Source: Rutpela maculata
Taxonomy: Eukaryota > Arthropoda > Insecta > Coleoptera > Cerambycidae
Reading direction: 5' to 3'
Length of the DNA: 64,000 nt
Assembly (NCBI GenBank): GCA_936432065.2
Contig: OW386291.2
Coordinates: 12,997,821-13,061,820, forward strand
Part shown: in pieces, positions 11,999 through 23,182 of the stretch
Layout of the letters: each line of letters starts with the position of its first letter
Position numbering within the stretch: position 1 is the stretch's first letter
Translations under genes and position numbers: made by a program
The notes under the pieces: model-generated
Told to the model about the DNA's origin: nothing
The model's input: only the letters and a program-made list of their open reading frames with translations
The model's database searches: none

Positions 11999-12322
11999 TT
12001 TAATGTCCTGCAAGTCTGTTATTTAATTCGAATTTTTTTTTTTTGACATTTACGATTTATTAATTTGACATCTATTATGTTCAGAACGATTTGATTTAAA
12101 AGAGAGTAAAAATCAAAATTGTTTGTAAACGCCGCCGTTGCATAGCAACGCATTTTGTTTGTCAATAACGCTATCATAATTTGCTTGTTTTGGGTTGTAT
12201 TATAATTTTATAATGCCCTAGGGCGTTATAGATATTCATAACGCCCTAGAGCGTTATTTTTAATTTCATGTATCTCAAAATAGGGTGGTTATTGTAAAAT
12301 AACAGACTTGTAGGACATTAAA
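11999..12322. mobile_element. MITE with TTTAATGTCCT termini
   Basis: TTTAATGTCCTGCAAGTCTG at the left end is matched by its complement (one mismatch) at the right. The interior holds two 20-bp palindromes built on ATAACGCCCTAGGGCGTTAT at 12210-12229 and 12238-12257. It is non-coding. The target duplication is not clear. Confidence 0.65.
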
Positions 12323-14200
12323 TATATTTTTCTACGGTTGTGTTGAAAGTCAAATTTTCTAACTTCAAAATGACTGCGGAAAATGTCACTTTGCCACACG
12401 TCGTGCGGCAAAGAATTTGCCACAAGCCTCGATTACATCTTCACAAATTTAAAATTTTGGAAAGACTTTAAGGGAAATAACTTCACAACCTTAGAAAAAA
12501 AATAGTATGTAACACACATGTGGTAAGCTTCGGTGCAAAACTCGTACTTCCATACATCGTTTTGCAATGAAGCCCTTGCCACACTTGTATTACAATATAC
12601 TATTGTCACACAAAAAAATGTATATTAGGTACTTACTTGGTAAAACATTTAATATGTGAATTTTAGACTGAACCTAAAAAAACTGCCACTCAAAGAAATA
12701 GTATGGAAAAATTCAACAAAAAAAAAATGGTTAACTAACAATATCGTTAATTTTGTTAAACTAAATTTTATTGATGGTATTTTTAAACAAAAGGTGATTG
12801 TTATTATAATTAATAAAAAGTTGTCGTACAACAAACAAACATTAACTTAAAACATAGATGAATAAGACTATTATTTTTTTCATCTGACTATTATTTTGTT
12901 GAATTCTGTCAAATTAAACTAGATAATAGTATATTTTATTTTTCACTATTGTCGAATTGAATTGTAATGATTGAAATTGTAATGATTACTTTCTTAACCA
13001 ACTAAATTTCATGTTCAAAATGACAATAAAAATTGTATGGTGACAAAATTTGTTCGACTATTCTTTTCTGGTTGATTTAACTATGAAACTAGATACGCGC
13101 GATTTCATATGCTCTTTTTGGTTGAATTCACTTATTATTTTCTTTCAGTGTGTCGTGTCCTACGCGCTGCACCACCGCTGTGTATATTAATGCGGATCTC
13201 ATTATACAAGCATACGTTATTTTTTTGTTCTATCTGTTAAATTTTTTATTCCTCGTTATTGGAAAGCACAAACTACAGGAATCGACTATATCTCATTAAC
13301 GTCTTTGTTGAAAGCGAGTTAAAAGGTTAGAATATCTCTCAGTAATCTAGGTCTTAATTTGAATTTTCTGAATCAAACTAGTATTTTTAAAATTATAAAA
13401 GAATATCCTACACATTGGAAAACAAATAGGCCCACGTCCAAGCATCATATGATTGGATTTTGGTGTATTCAAAACATTTTATTGTTCTTTTATTATGGTT
13501 AAAAGGTAATGCACATCGTTTTTTCTTTCAATACGGAGCGTGTACGAACTAATTGCTCTTTCAAGGTATGAATGAACATGCGTGTAATGAAAAGTCCTGG
13601 TCACCACAATCATGCTATTAGATTGAGTAATTAGGGTGTTTAAAATATTCATGGGTTGGTTATACTATTGGGAAGCAGATGTTGTTTATGCAGTTGTATA
13701 CACACTTTGCTCTGAAGTTTACTACCACGAAGGCACTTTTTTATTACTGAATGGATCGTTAAATAAATCGGCAATACTATACAATGACATTAATTTGTTA
13801 TTAATAATTAAAATGCAGTAAAAATAACGAGATAAAACAACATAAACTTCGTGGTATTACCGCGAATGTTTATGTTTTATATAGGAAGCAATTTAAAAAA
13901 GCACATTTCAAAATATGTTAGCTAAGCTCTTGCTGGCAGTTATAGTAATAGGCAATAACCGCAAGCTCTTTATTTTCTTTTTATGTATTGACATTCAGTA
14001 TTTTATATTGTACACAAAGTTATTATTCATATACTTAAACTTGTCGAATAATTCATATGAATATTCTTCATAAAATATATTAACAGTTAAGCGAGACAAT
14101 TGAAAATATATTTAATTTTCTTCATAATATTTCCTACAATAACGTTTTTGGTTCATCGCTCTATCTCTATTAGCCCAGTCGATGAAGGTATTTACCCACA
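12323..14200. other. Non-coding stretch, no gene recognised
   Basis: The open frames (for example 12656-12850 and 13636-13821) are short, AT-driven and unlike any family I know. A small hairpin around TTTGCCAC/GTGCGGCAAA sits near 12390-12415. Confidence 0.5.
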
Positions 14201-14202
14201 AT

Positions 14203-14450
14203 TTGCAAATTGAATAATTTTTTTTTAATAAGTTTGTGAAAGTGTATAGAATAATATTCTGAAAAGTTTACATTTTGCTCGGATGCAGAACAAAAAAAAA
14301 AAGTGAAAAATCAATTTTTTAAAAATGTTGAAATTAAGTCAAGCTAGGAAAAAAAAATACAGATGGATAGATCACGTATTTATGAACAAAAAATGTCCTA
14401 ACAAAATTTATCGCTAAAGCCATGGTTTTGCCGAAAAAAAAAAATAGTCA
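14203..14450. repeat. Left arm of an outer inverted repeat
   Basis: This segment (TTTGCAAATTGAATAAT, GTGTATAGAATAATATTCTG, GGATGCAGAAC, GTCCTAACAAAATTTATCGC) is found complemented at 17570-17820. The two arms enclose about 3.1 kb containing two further foldback elements. Confidence 0.7.
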
Positions 14451-14873
14451 AATATAACGTTATAACTCGAAGCGAGACACATGCGTGCACGCGCTTGAAT
14501 ACGCATGACTGTGACACCCACGCACTGAATTACATGTCACTAAAGCAGAATTTGTTCAATCTATATGAGTGTTGGTTTATTTAAAGGATGGAAATTGTAA
14601 CTTTCTGATGCTTTTTTGTTTTAAACAATACAAGGAAAGGATGGATAGGAAAAATATACATATATATATTATCACGCCCGAACTCAATCGTCGCAATAAA
14701 AAAATATAGAAAAAAATAAAAGCCCTTCAAAAAAATTCTTTCTTCATTGAGAACTGTTAAAAAGTATGTACACTTCATAAATATTATAGTTTATTAAGCT
14801 ATAGTAACGTGGATTCAAAAAAAGTACATCTCAAATCATTTTAATTTCTTTGCTTGATGATTTTCTTAATAAA

Positions 14874-15660
14874 TATATATGTCGTAGTCATTTGATGAAA
14901 TCCGTCATTTCGTGAAAAGCCTAGGCAGTACATGAACTGCCGGCATATCATGCAAATTCTTGAGGTTGCACGATCTCCCTAGGCATTTCATGAAACGCCG
15001 TGGTCCTCTCGGCACTTGACGTTTAAAGTCATTCTACATGATCTGCCGCAAATTAGACTGGCAGATTGTGTTCTATTACTTGAACTTTTTTGTTTTGTAT
15101 ATTACGGAAAGTAAGAGTGAAAAAGACTTGTTCAATGAACATTACAAATAGTATTATGGAGCAAAGCCCAATAAATGACCGTATAGGTTAGATTACGTTA
15201 TTATATGCGTGATTCGTAATTTCGTTAGCACTCTAAAACCTGAAATGTACTAAATAAATCTGAACCTAACCTCAAAATTAATTACATCCCCATCTTTCCC
15301 TCCTTGTAATGATCACTGAACAAGTCTTTCTCACTCTGAACTTCCACAATAAACAAAACAAACAGCACAACATGGCTTCCGAGCAAACAAATCGACTGAA
15401 ACGGCAACTAACCTAATCTCAAACACACAACACAACACAATCTGCCGGGTATCAATCACTTCATGAATAGTCAACATCTAATTTGCGGCAGATCATGTAG
15501 AACGATTTTAAACATCATGTGCCGAGACAACCACGGCGTTTCACGAAATGCCTAGGCAGATTGTGCAACGTCAAAAATTTACATGATATGCCGGCAGTTC
15601 ATGTACTGCCTAAGCTTTTCACGAAATGACGGATTTCATCAAATGACTACGACATATATA
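14874..15660. mobile_element. Foldback element with TATATATGTCGTAG ends
   Basis: The inverted arms are roughly 200 bp (14874-15075 and 15440-15660). The arms carry repeated CATGA...TGCC(G/T)GGCA-like mini-palindromes such as GAACTGCCGGCA and CCTAGGCA. The spacer is non-coding. Its right end abuts the next element directly. Confidence 0.75.
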
Positions 15661-16982
15661 CCGGGTGCCACAAGTAAGTGGCTCACCCTTATATTTCCTT
15701 TATTTTTTAACTTATTCATTTGAAATTTGGGGTGCATAAACTACCTGTAAAAATGGATTTTTGGACATGAAAAATGGTATGAGACCATTTCCGGTTTACC
15801 CGGAAATGACCACAACTTTCGATTTTTAAATGGAAAACCCTGTATATTTTTACATATTTGGATTCAAGACAACATTCTGAGTATATCATGAGAATTTCAC
15901 GAATTTTTGAGTCGATGTTCAGTTTTTTTAAAGCATTTTAAGACATTCGTCCAGGGTGCTTTGGAATGCCAAAATTTGTATAATAACTGTAGATTTAAAA
16001 TACTACAAGTACAATCTGTTTTTACAGTTTTTTAAAATGAATGTCCATAAAAACTCAAGCATAGTGATATCAATGGATTCGTAAAAAAAGGGCAATTTAA
16101 TGGACACAAGGAGCCACCACCGTCCCATTTGAAAAAAACGAGTTATTTCAAAAAAACTAAATTACTTGCATTAAAATGCCTACCTACAAAATGGTTAATA
16201 ATAGTAACTATGTATAAATATTTTTTTCTGTACAAACTAAAATGACAAAGTACGTATTTTTTTTTCATAGCAGTCTAGATCAAAATTTATAATTGCTATA
16301 AAAAAAAATAACAACTTGTCTGAAATTTATAAAAATCACCATACATTTTAAAAAAATTCATTCCGAATCCAAAAATGTAATAATATACCATTTGAAAATC
16401 AAAAGTTAAGGTTATTTCCGGCGAAACCGGAAGTGGTATTAAATTGCTTCATGTGTCAAAAAATGCAGTTTTCTGTATGACCCTAGACCTCCTAGTTTCA
16501 TTTTGATATGTTTAAAAATAAAAAAGTTACAGGAGTGGGACACTACTTTGTGTAGATTTTTATTCTTAAACAAATTAAATGAAATAGAAAAACAAATAGC
16601 ATAGATTTGAAATGGATATCAATGAATTCAGAAAAAAATCTATAATTTTTGAACACTATAGGAGTCACCACCTTCCCATTTGAAAAAAAAAGTTTTCGAT
16701 AAAAAAAGTGATATGTTCAAATTTGGAGGCTTCGTAAATGGTTATTAATGAAATTAAATGAAAAATTATATTTTTTCCTTGGACTTTACATGCCGTAGAA
16801 CAAATTTTGGTATTCCAAAGCACTTTAGACGAATGTCTTAAAATGCTTAAAAAAACTGAACATCGTCTCAAAAATTCGCGAAATTCTCATGGTATACTCA
16901 GAATGTTGCACCCCAAATTTCAAATGAATAAGTTAAAAAATAAAGGAAATATAAGGGTGAGCCACTTACTTGTGGCACCCGG
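15661..16982. mobile_element. Foldback element with CCGGGTGCCAC ends and TA target duplication
   Basis: CCGGGTGCCACAAGTAAGTG starts the left end and its complement closes the right. TA flanks both ends (15659-15660 and 16983-16984). Homology between arms continues for several hundred bp with indels: the left arm keeps a segment near 15735-15870 that is displaced in the right arm. It is non-coding; the open frames at 16665-16871 and 16807-17013 are shadows of the arms. Confidence 0.75.
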
Positions 16983-16984
16983 TA

Positions 16985-17569
16985 TTGGAGGCTGTGACTT
17001 GCCAAGAAATTGACGCATTGGGAAAAATAAAATATCACTATTTCGGGAAAAATGTATACTTTTTTCGAATGTTCAAACACAAATTCGTTTACTTGTATGC
17101 ATTTTTTCGAAAATATGATCAATCGGATCATGATAAGAAATTGCGATTTTCACGATCTTATCCTTATAACTATGAAAATATCTTTGATTGTTTTGAACAC
17201 AAATTCTGGAACTTTTCCAATACATTAACAAATTTATAAGGAATCCATTGGACATAGCTGAAATGTGGATAGGTGTACCTGTAATAAATACAGTAAAGGC
17301 ACAATACAGTAAAGGCACATAAAAATTCATGCGAGCGATTCAGCGGCTGTGTGGTGTCTGTGTATGCGTTCATAATTACATATTTTCCCACCATACTCAC
17401 TATTTATACTCCTATTCACTAAGAAAAATGTTAAAAATGTGTAATCAGAAAGAGAAAAAAGCTTTATTTTACTCGTTAGAACTGCTAAGAATTTTTAGAG
17501 ATACCGTAGTATGCATTTAACCGCGCGCTTGGCCGCGCAGGGTGACAAAGTTACTTCACTATTTTTTTC
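16985..17569. other. Non-coding stretch between inverted-repeat arms
   Basis: Overlapping open frames on both strands share no recognisable protein. A 16-bp direct duplication (ACAGTAAAGGCACAAT type) occurs at 17288-17320. Confidence 0.4.
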
Positions 17570-17820
17570 CAGGAATACCGTGGCTTTAGCGATAAATTGT
17601 ATTAGGACATTTTTTGTTCAGAAACACGTGGACTATCTACCTGTCTTTTTTGTTTCTACCTACCCCGACTTAATTTAAAAATTTTGAAAAAAATGGATGA
17701 AAAGAAATTTATTTTCACTTTCTTTTATGTTCTGCATCCGAGCGGAATGTTAACTTTTCAGGATATTATTCTATACACTTTAACGAACTCTTTAAAAAAA
17801 AAATTATTCATTTTGCAAGT
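17570..17820. repeat. Right arm of the outer inverted repeat
   Basis: This is the complement of 14203-14450, including GCGATAAATTGTATTAGGAC, GTTCTGCATCC, TATTATTCTATACAC and ATTATTCATTTTGCAA. The arms have diverged by point changes and by A/T run length. Confidence 0.7.
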
Positions 17821-18049
17821 TTTTGTAGGTTTCATTATATAAAATGTTCTCTGTCATCTGGGCTATAACAGGCACTACCTCTCAATGCAAACTAAAATTA
17901 TGTTGTGTGAAAGCTTAGTGTTGTTACAATTTTGCAGATTCCCTCTGTATTTAAACATAAAATACAAAAAAATCAAAATTCATGCCTGCGTCTAATCCAT
18001 GGTATTCACAGGCATGAGAGAATAACTAATTGATACGGGAAGGTTAAAT
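17821..18049. other. Short non-coding interval
   Basis: No feature recognised. Confidence 0.4.
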
Positions 18050-18595
18050 ATGGAACGTCGCAGAATTTTACACTCAGCATGTTTATTTCATGGAATTATT
18101 GTGCGTAAAATACCGCATTATCTATATAACAAAATACAGTTTAGAACAGATGTTCACACTATTAATATGAGATTTAAGAGTTTATTAACACCACATATTT
18201 ATCATCATGAATACTTTCAGTTATCAAATATGAGATATTTACAATGGTCTTCCAAGCAACTAGAAATAAATGAGTTTGAGTTTAAATCAAATAATAAAAA
18301 AGTTTTATTCAGTCAGGAATGCCACCAAAGTTAGCTCCTTTAGTTAGTTTCTATTTTTTTATCTACTTATAAATTTCCTGTCCTTGTTTAATCTTGTTTT
18401 TTGTTTCTTTTTCTCGAGCCCCAAGAAAAATTATTAGCATAGTTAGTAGCACATGGTGCAGCAATCAAGTGGTAGAACAAATCTATAATCTGATTATAAA
18501 TTTGAACTTCGCCTAATGCTATATCTAAATTAATATCTATAAATTTATTGTAAAACCATAGCTAGCAAATAAAGAAGTTTATTATTATTATTATA
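18050..18595 (+). mobile_element. 3' end of an I/Jockey-like LINE with (TTA)n tail
   Basis: The open frame 18050-18334 has the pattern of a LINE ORF2 C-terminus: an arginine-rich start, PHYLYNKIQF, then a T-x-N-x-R-F block. A 240-bp AT-rich 3' UTR follows, ending CAAATAAAGAAG and a TTA repeat at 18575-18593. The combination of AATAAA and a TTA tail at the end marks a 5'-truncated non-LTR retrotransposon on the plus strand. Exact clade is uncertain. Confidence 0.55.
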
Positions 18596-18699
18596 TCCAT
18601 AAATTCTTCATTGGAGGAATTATGTACTATGATTTTTATTTTATTCGTGAAAATAAACCTCTAATACGAACCACAACAACTGCTAATATAACAATAATA

Positions 18700-19710
18700 A
18701 ACTTTTTGAATCCTATCTTCTAAATAGAAGCCAGTTTGTGCAATATCAGGGTCATAGGTCTATCGAGTTTATATCTCAGTCAGGCGTTCCTCGAGGGTCG
18801 GTTTTAGGACCCTTATTGTTTAATATATTCATGACATCGTCATTGACCTCCATTGTCCATCTTCTCTCTTATATGCAGACGACTTGAAAATATATTTCAG
18901 GGTCAATAGTTTATCGGATTGCAATAAGCTACAAGCGGATTTAAACTTAATTCACGAATGGTGCGATAAATTTAAACTATCTCTAAACATAAATAAATGT
19001 AATGTAGTCTCATTCACAAGAAAACTAAACAAATTGCAATTTGATTATACTATTAATAGTGTCAATCTGACACACCAAGACAGTCTTAAAGACCTAGGTG
19101 TAACATTTGACTCGCAATTATCCTTTAGAGAACACACCAATAACATAGTGACATCGTCATTTAAAATGCTAGGTTTTATAATACGCAACGCTCGTGATTT
19201 TCAAAACATACCTTAAAAACATTATATAATACCCTGGTACGACCTAGACTAGAATACGCAAGCGTAGTATGGAACCCTCACTACCATGCTCAGAGTAACA
19301 ATATTGAAGGTATTCAAAGGCGGTTTTTAAAATTCTTAGCATTTACAAACGATCACCAGTATCCGCCTATAGGATATGACCATTCCTCACTACTGAATCG
19401 TTTTATGTACAGTTCTATGAAGCAGCGTAGAGAGATGCAAAGCGTAATATTCTTATACAAGCTTCTAAACAACATGATTGACTGTCCATAATTACTTGAA
19501 CAAATCAACTTTAAAGCACCTACCAGGCCAACTAGATCTACGTCACTGTTTTACCTTCCTAATACCCACACGAATACCTTAATGTTTTCCCCACTATATA
19601 ATATCTGCCGAAATTACCAAACCATAGAAAACGATGTTGACATTTTCAACACTCGATTAAGCCAAATTAAACTGCCTAAGAGGGCAAGTTTAGTCTTGTT
19701 CTATTGTTAA
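18700..19710 (+). pseudogene. Non-LTR retrotransposon reverse transcriptase fragment (I/Jockey-like)
   Basis: In the first frame the sequence reads SQSGVPRGSVLGPLLFNIF, the conserved RT block before the catalytic site. A short deletion near 18833 shifts the frame. The next frame carries LLYADDLKIYF (YADD at 18872-18883), with the downstream FKLSLNINKCNVVSFTRK and LKDLGVTFDSQLSFREH blocks to a stop near 19216. A third frame continues with LVRPRLEYASVVWNP and KQRREMQSVIFLYKLL, interrupted by a stop near 19489. The N-terminal endonuclease and ORF1 are absent. It is a 5'-truncated, frameshifted copy and cannot be active. Confidence 0.85.
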
Positions 19711-19747
19711 AATAGTAAACATGCATCCTAGTCAATTTTGAAATCCG

Positions 19748-20017
19748 CAATCACAGCAGTTAGTTTTGAATTTATTGGAATATTTTCAAAAGAACAATGA
19801 AAATGGTGGACCTTTATTGTCAACAAAAACTGTTCAAAGGCGAGTGGGTGAGGCTTTAAAAATTGATGAAAAGACTGTAAGAAAAATAACTAAAAACGAC
19901 AAAGAAAATGTGAAACCTAAAGCTTCGGTTAAACGGAATCGCAAAAAGTCCAAAACAGAGTTACACGACGCTGTAAAATATGAAATAAAAAAATGTTACT
20001 TACGATATGGTGTCTGA
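19748..20017 (+). pseudogene. N-terminal (HTH) fragment of an IS630/Tc1/mariner-like transposase
   Basis: The frame reads LLEYFQKNNENGG followed by VQRRVGEALKIDEKTVRKI, a typical helix-turn-helix pattern of transposase N-termini in this superfamily, and a basic linker. It stops at 20017, where only CYLRYGV remains of the region leading to the catalytic core. No ATG is present at the start of the frame. The DDE domain is missing; a matching C-terminal piece lies at 20650-20838, so the copy is internally deleted. Confidence 0.5.
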
Positions 20018-20173
20018 TCATAAACATATTACCTTGACTATCCTTTTAGAAGAGCCAAAAATCTAGGGCAATAGTTGATATTGGTCGTACCAGATTATAT
20101 AAAGTGATTAAAAATAAAAAAGACAACTTTTAGATAATTTAATTCTCTACAACTTTCACATTGACCTCATGAG

Positions 20174-20345
20174 CATCCAATTCAATTCAATTCAAAAAGG
20201 TTTTGTTATAATTAATAATACAAAAGTGCGCCTGAGTCAAGTCCCGATTCAGAGCCGACCACACCACCTCGGCGCGCAACGTCGTGGTAGATGGGTGGTC
20301 GGGTGAAACGGGTTTAACTCCGGCTTAAACAATAAATGGAGAAGT
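20174..20345 (-). repeat. Possible minus-strand retroelement tail (ATTCA repeat)
   Basis: Read on the minus strand, a GC-richer segment ends in AACCTTTTTGAATTGAATTGAATTG, i.e. a pentanucleotide-repeat tail of the kind used by some LINEs and SINEs. No RNA polymerase III boxes could be confirmed. Confidence 0.25.
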
Positions 20346-20395
20346 ATAAGGTTAGAACTCCTGTTCTTTGGAACAAAAAACTTAAATCTAACAAT

Positions 20396-20449
20396 TTGAC
20401 GAACTATAACTAGAATGAGTTAAAACTCATTCTAGTTATAGTTCGTCAA
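20396..20449. repeat. Perfect 26-bp stem, 2-nt loop palindrome
   Basis: TTGACGAACTATAACTAGAA begins the left arm. The right arm is its exact complement, and the turn is GAGTT-AA-AACTC. A second shorter hairpin (AAGTGTTTTT/AAAAACACTT) follows at once. Confidence 0.9.
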
Positions 20450-20649
20450 GTGTTTTTAAAAAAACACTTAAAAATGAGCATCCGATGCATAGGACGCGAG
20501 ATATTTGCAAAAAACTTTGACCTTCAATATCTTGGGTAGCCATGTTGAGATTTTTGTGGATTTGGGTTTGGGACACCTCAAAGAACGTCTGTGCAAAAAT
20601 TCAGATTTTTTACAAATTTTGTCTAGGTGAAATGCTAATTTCTGTGGGC

Positions 20650-20838
20650 TGTCTATTATTGTCTAAGTTCAAAATTCAAACATCGGCATCTGCAAAATTC
20701 TGCCATCGGTCAAGCCCTATTTTAGAGACATATGATCGAGAGGTTCATACTGAAGAAGTTATGCCACTCATTATAAGTGTTAATAATAAAAGCGACGATG
20801 AGGACTCGGAAGAATTAAACATTGACGAAGAAAACTAA
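20650..20838 (+). pseudogene. C-terminal fragment of the 19.75-kb transposase
   Basis: The frame ends FCHRSSPILETYDREVH..., an EEVMPLIISV block and an acidic tail SDDEDSEELNIDEEN. IS630/mariner-like transposases of the kind starting at 19748 commonly end in a charged segment with a similar E-x-V-x-P-x-I-I-S block and acidic tail. The assignment to the same gene is by position and pattern only. Confidence 0.35.
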
Positions 20839-21099
20839 ATTTTTTTATTTATCTTATACTAGGTCTTTGTATTTTACTGCCATATTTGTTTTATATAGGG
20901 TTCGGTATAATTAGTATTAAGTATATATTTTTATTTTAAGATTACATATACTTATTTGACAAAATTCTATTAATGAATAAAAAAGATTAAGCTGCAACTA
21001 TTTAAATGTATTTATTTTGTATATTTGCTCTATCATATTTTTTACTTGAAACCAAAACAATTCAATATTCTAATTTATTTATTTAACTTAAATTACTAT
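20839..21099. other. Short AT-rich non-coding interval
   Basis: No feature recognised. Confidence 0.4.
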
Positions 21100-21557
21100 A
21101 AAGGGTATAGCCGGATAAGCATAGCGAAAAATGCCCCTGAGCCAAATTGGACTTGCATACATGGCTTGTTAGCTCTCTATTAATAAACAATTTCTGCCGA
21201 GTTTTAAATCCGTACCTCTTCGGTTGGGCCAGTTATAGAGGGAGACGTGATTTTCAGTTTTTATTTAATTTCGCTTTTCCTGTTGCATTGAAAATTCTGA
21301 AAAAAATTAGGGTCCATACAGTCTTAAGGGTGCATGTCAGGATTTTTTTTCAGATTTTTTGGCTTAAAATTGGGCTTGCTAAAAATTTTTGAAATTTTGA
21401 AAAAAAATTTTTTTTTGGATTTTATCAAGTGACTACCTTTATTTTTTTACAGTAATAACTACTTCATATGCTTGTTGGTTTGTAATTTTTTCAGATTTTT
21501 TAAAGTGGTGGGCCATGGTGTAAAAAATTAAATTTCGATTTTGAGATGTTTGGGCCC

Positions 21558-21830
21558 TTAATCTTTATTCTTAAATATATTGTAATTTGTAACATCAAGA
21601 AGTTTACTTAGTATTTCTGCAGGTCTTACAATTTTGGAAATATATCGAGCGTGAGATAAATAATAAATTATTGCAGCTATGTGAGAACAGCACCCGACTG
21701 GACGTCTACCATTTGCACACTCGCAGTAATATCGCCTAACTCCTCGGAAATCAACGGAATTTGGCTCATAATCAATAAAACACTTCTAAGTTCTGCTACT
21801 AACATGTTGCGACCTCACTTCTACTTTATT
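21558..21830 (-). pseudogene. SWIM-type zinc-finger segment of transposon protein, left arm
   Basis: On the minus strand this reads RRYYCECANGRRPVGCCSH followed by IAAIIYYLSHARY, a C-x-C-x(n)-C-x-H arrangement typical of SWIM-like fingers found near the C-terminus of some IS5/ISL2EU-type transposon proteins. It ends at a TAA (21558-21560). It lies 3' of the DDE frame at 21923-22387 and is probably the same original gene, separated by an indel. Confidence 0.55.
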
Positions 21831-21922
21831 ATATTATTATTGTCTTTAATATAAGCCATAATAACTGATACGATTCATGTCGATCTCTAAAGTTAAAGTA
21901 TTCTTCACAATTTGCTGCGATG

Positions 21923-22387
21923 TCATTTGGAAAATAATGTTTTCGGAAAGACTAACATTTGAAAGGCGTTTTGTTTTCCATATCTATTAATTAAAAAACA
22001 AGCTATTCGAAAGTATGCACGGACTCTAGGAAGCAATTTGTTATCCAACTGCTGATGAAGTAGTCGGTACTTCTGTCCAATTACACCGTGAATTGCTTCA
22101 GCGACCCAGCGAACCTTTGTTACTCGGCGAAAGTCATTGGATTCAGCAGTGGACAGCTGACTACTTTTGCCTTTAAGAGTAGGCATAAGTACTTTATAAC
22201 CTCGTTGTTCCAAATGGTCCTTTACATCGCGAATGCCTCGATCGACGATACAAATATCACCTTCCTTCAGAAGATTTTGCAACTCTTTCGGATCTTGCGA
22301 GACAATTTTCATGATATTCGCATTATTCTGCGTTGCGTGAAAAGGTCCGAGCATTTCGACAATATAGCCGTTTGTGGTGCAAATCAT
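21923..22387 (-). CDS. DDE_Tnp_4-type transposase fragment (ISL2EU/IS5-like), left arm
   Basis: The 154-codon minus-strand frame contains DRGIRDVKDHLEQRGYKVLM, a TLKGKSSQLST block, TKVRWVAEAIHGVIGQKYRL and LPRVRAYFRIACFLINRYGK. This is the second-D to E region of an RNase H-fold transposase: D in VDRG, E in VAEAIHG. The start at 22387 lies on the palindrome spacer, so it is a rearrangement product; the N-terminal half, with the first catalytic aspartate, is absent. By pattern it belongs to the DDE_Tnp_4 group (ISL2EU/Harbinger neighbourhood). The SWIM segment at 21558 completes the C-terminus. It is not active alone. Confidence 0.65.
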   Translation of the reverse strand: MICTTNGYIVEMLGPFHATQNNANIMKIVSQDPKELQNLLKEGDICIVDRGIRDVKDHLEQRGYKVLMPTLKGKSSQLSTAESNDFRRVTKVRWVAEAIHGVIGQKYRLLHQQLDNKLLPRVRAYFRIACFLINRYGKQNAFQMLVFPKTLFSK

Positions 22388-22740
22388 TGTCGAAATGCTC
22401 GGACCTTTTCATCCAACGCAGAATGATGCGGATGAAAATATAAAGTACTTATGCCTGCTCTTAAAGGCAAACGTAGTCAGCTGACCACAGCCGAATCCAA
22501 TAACTCACGCTGAGTAACAAAAGTTCGCTGGGTCTCTGAAGCAATTCACGGTGTAATCGGACAGAAGTACGGACTACTTCATCAGCAGTTGGATAACAAA
22601 TTGCTTCTTAGAATCCGTGCATACATTCGGATAGCTTGTTTTTTAATTAATAGATTTGGAAAACAAAACGCCTTTCAGATGTCATTCAGAAATTCTTTTC
22701 CAAATGACATCAGCAAATTGTGGAGAATACTTTAACTTTA
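22386..22740 (+). pseudogene. Mirror copy of the DDE fragment, right arm
   Basis: This is the inverted counterpart of 22363-21923. It has a deletion near 22432 that removes the DRGIRD region, plus premature stops. The remaining coding similarity includes the segment around TATCGGACAGAAGTACGG. Clearly non-functional. Confidence 0.7.
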
Positions 22741-22870
22741 GAGATCGAGACGAAACATTGAACTAGGCGAAAGGCTCCATTTCAACAGTTGAAATCCTCA
22801 TACCTCCTTGATTTCCCAGAAATGACACAGAACGACTTGAAAATTTTATTCACTGGCCGTATCAGTTATT

Positions 22871-23182
22871 ATGGCTTATGTTACAGACAATAATGATATA
22901 ATTAAAGTAGAAGTGAGGTCGCAACATGTTAGCAGCAGAACTTATAAGTATTTTATTGATTATGAGCCAAATGAGCCAAATTCCGTTGGTTTCCGAGGAG
23001 TAAGGCGATATTATTGTGAGTGTGCAAATGGTAGACGCACAGTCGGGTGCTGTTCACACATAGCTGCAATAATTTATTATTTATCTCACGCTCGATATAT
23101 TTTCAAAATTGTAAAACCTGCAGAAATGCTAAGTAAACTTTTTGATGTTACAAATTACAATATATTCAAGAATAAAGATTAA
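22871..23182 (+). pseudogene. SWIM-type zinc-finger segment, right arm
   Basis: The 103-codon frame holds RRYYCECANGRRTVGCCSH and IAAIIYYLSHARY, the same C-x-C...C-x-H segment as the left arm, and ends at TAA 23182. The region just upstream encodes the FPEMTQNDLKILFTG-like block typical of the linker between DDE and SWIM parts in this transposon type, in another frame. The ATG at 22871 is within the domain linker and not a natural start. Confidence 0.55.

Noticed and set aside
16665..17520. Cluster of overlapping 60-90-codon frames on both strands
   Set aside because: They follow foldback arms or AT-rich DNA and carry no protein motif.
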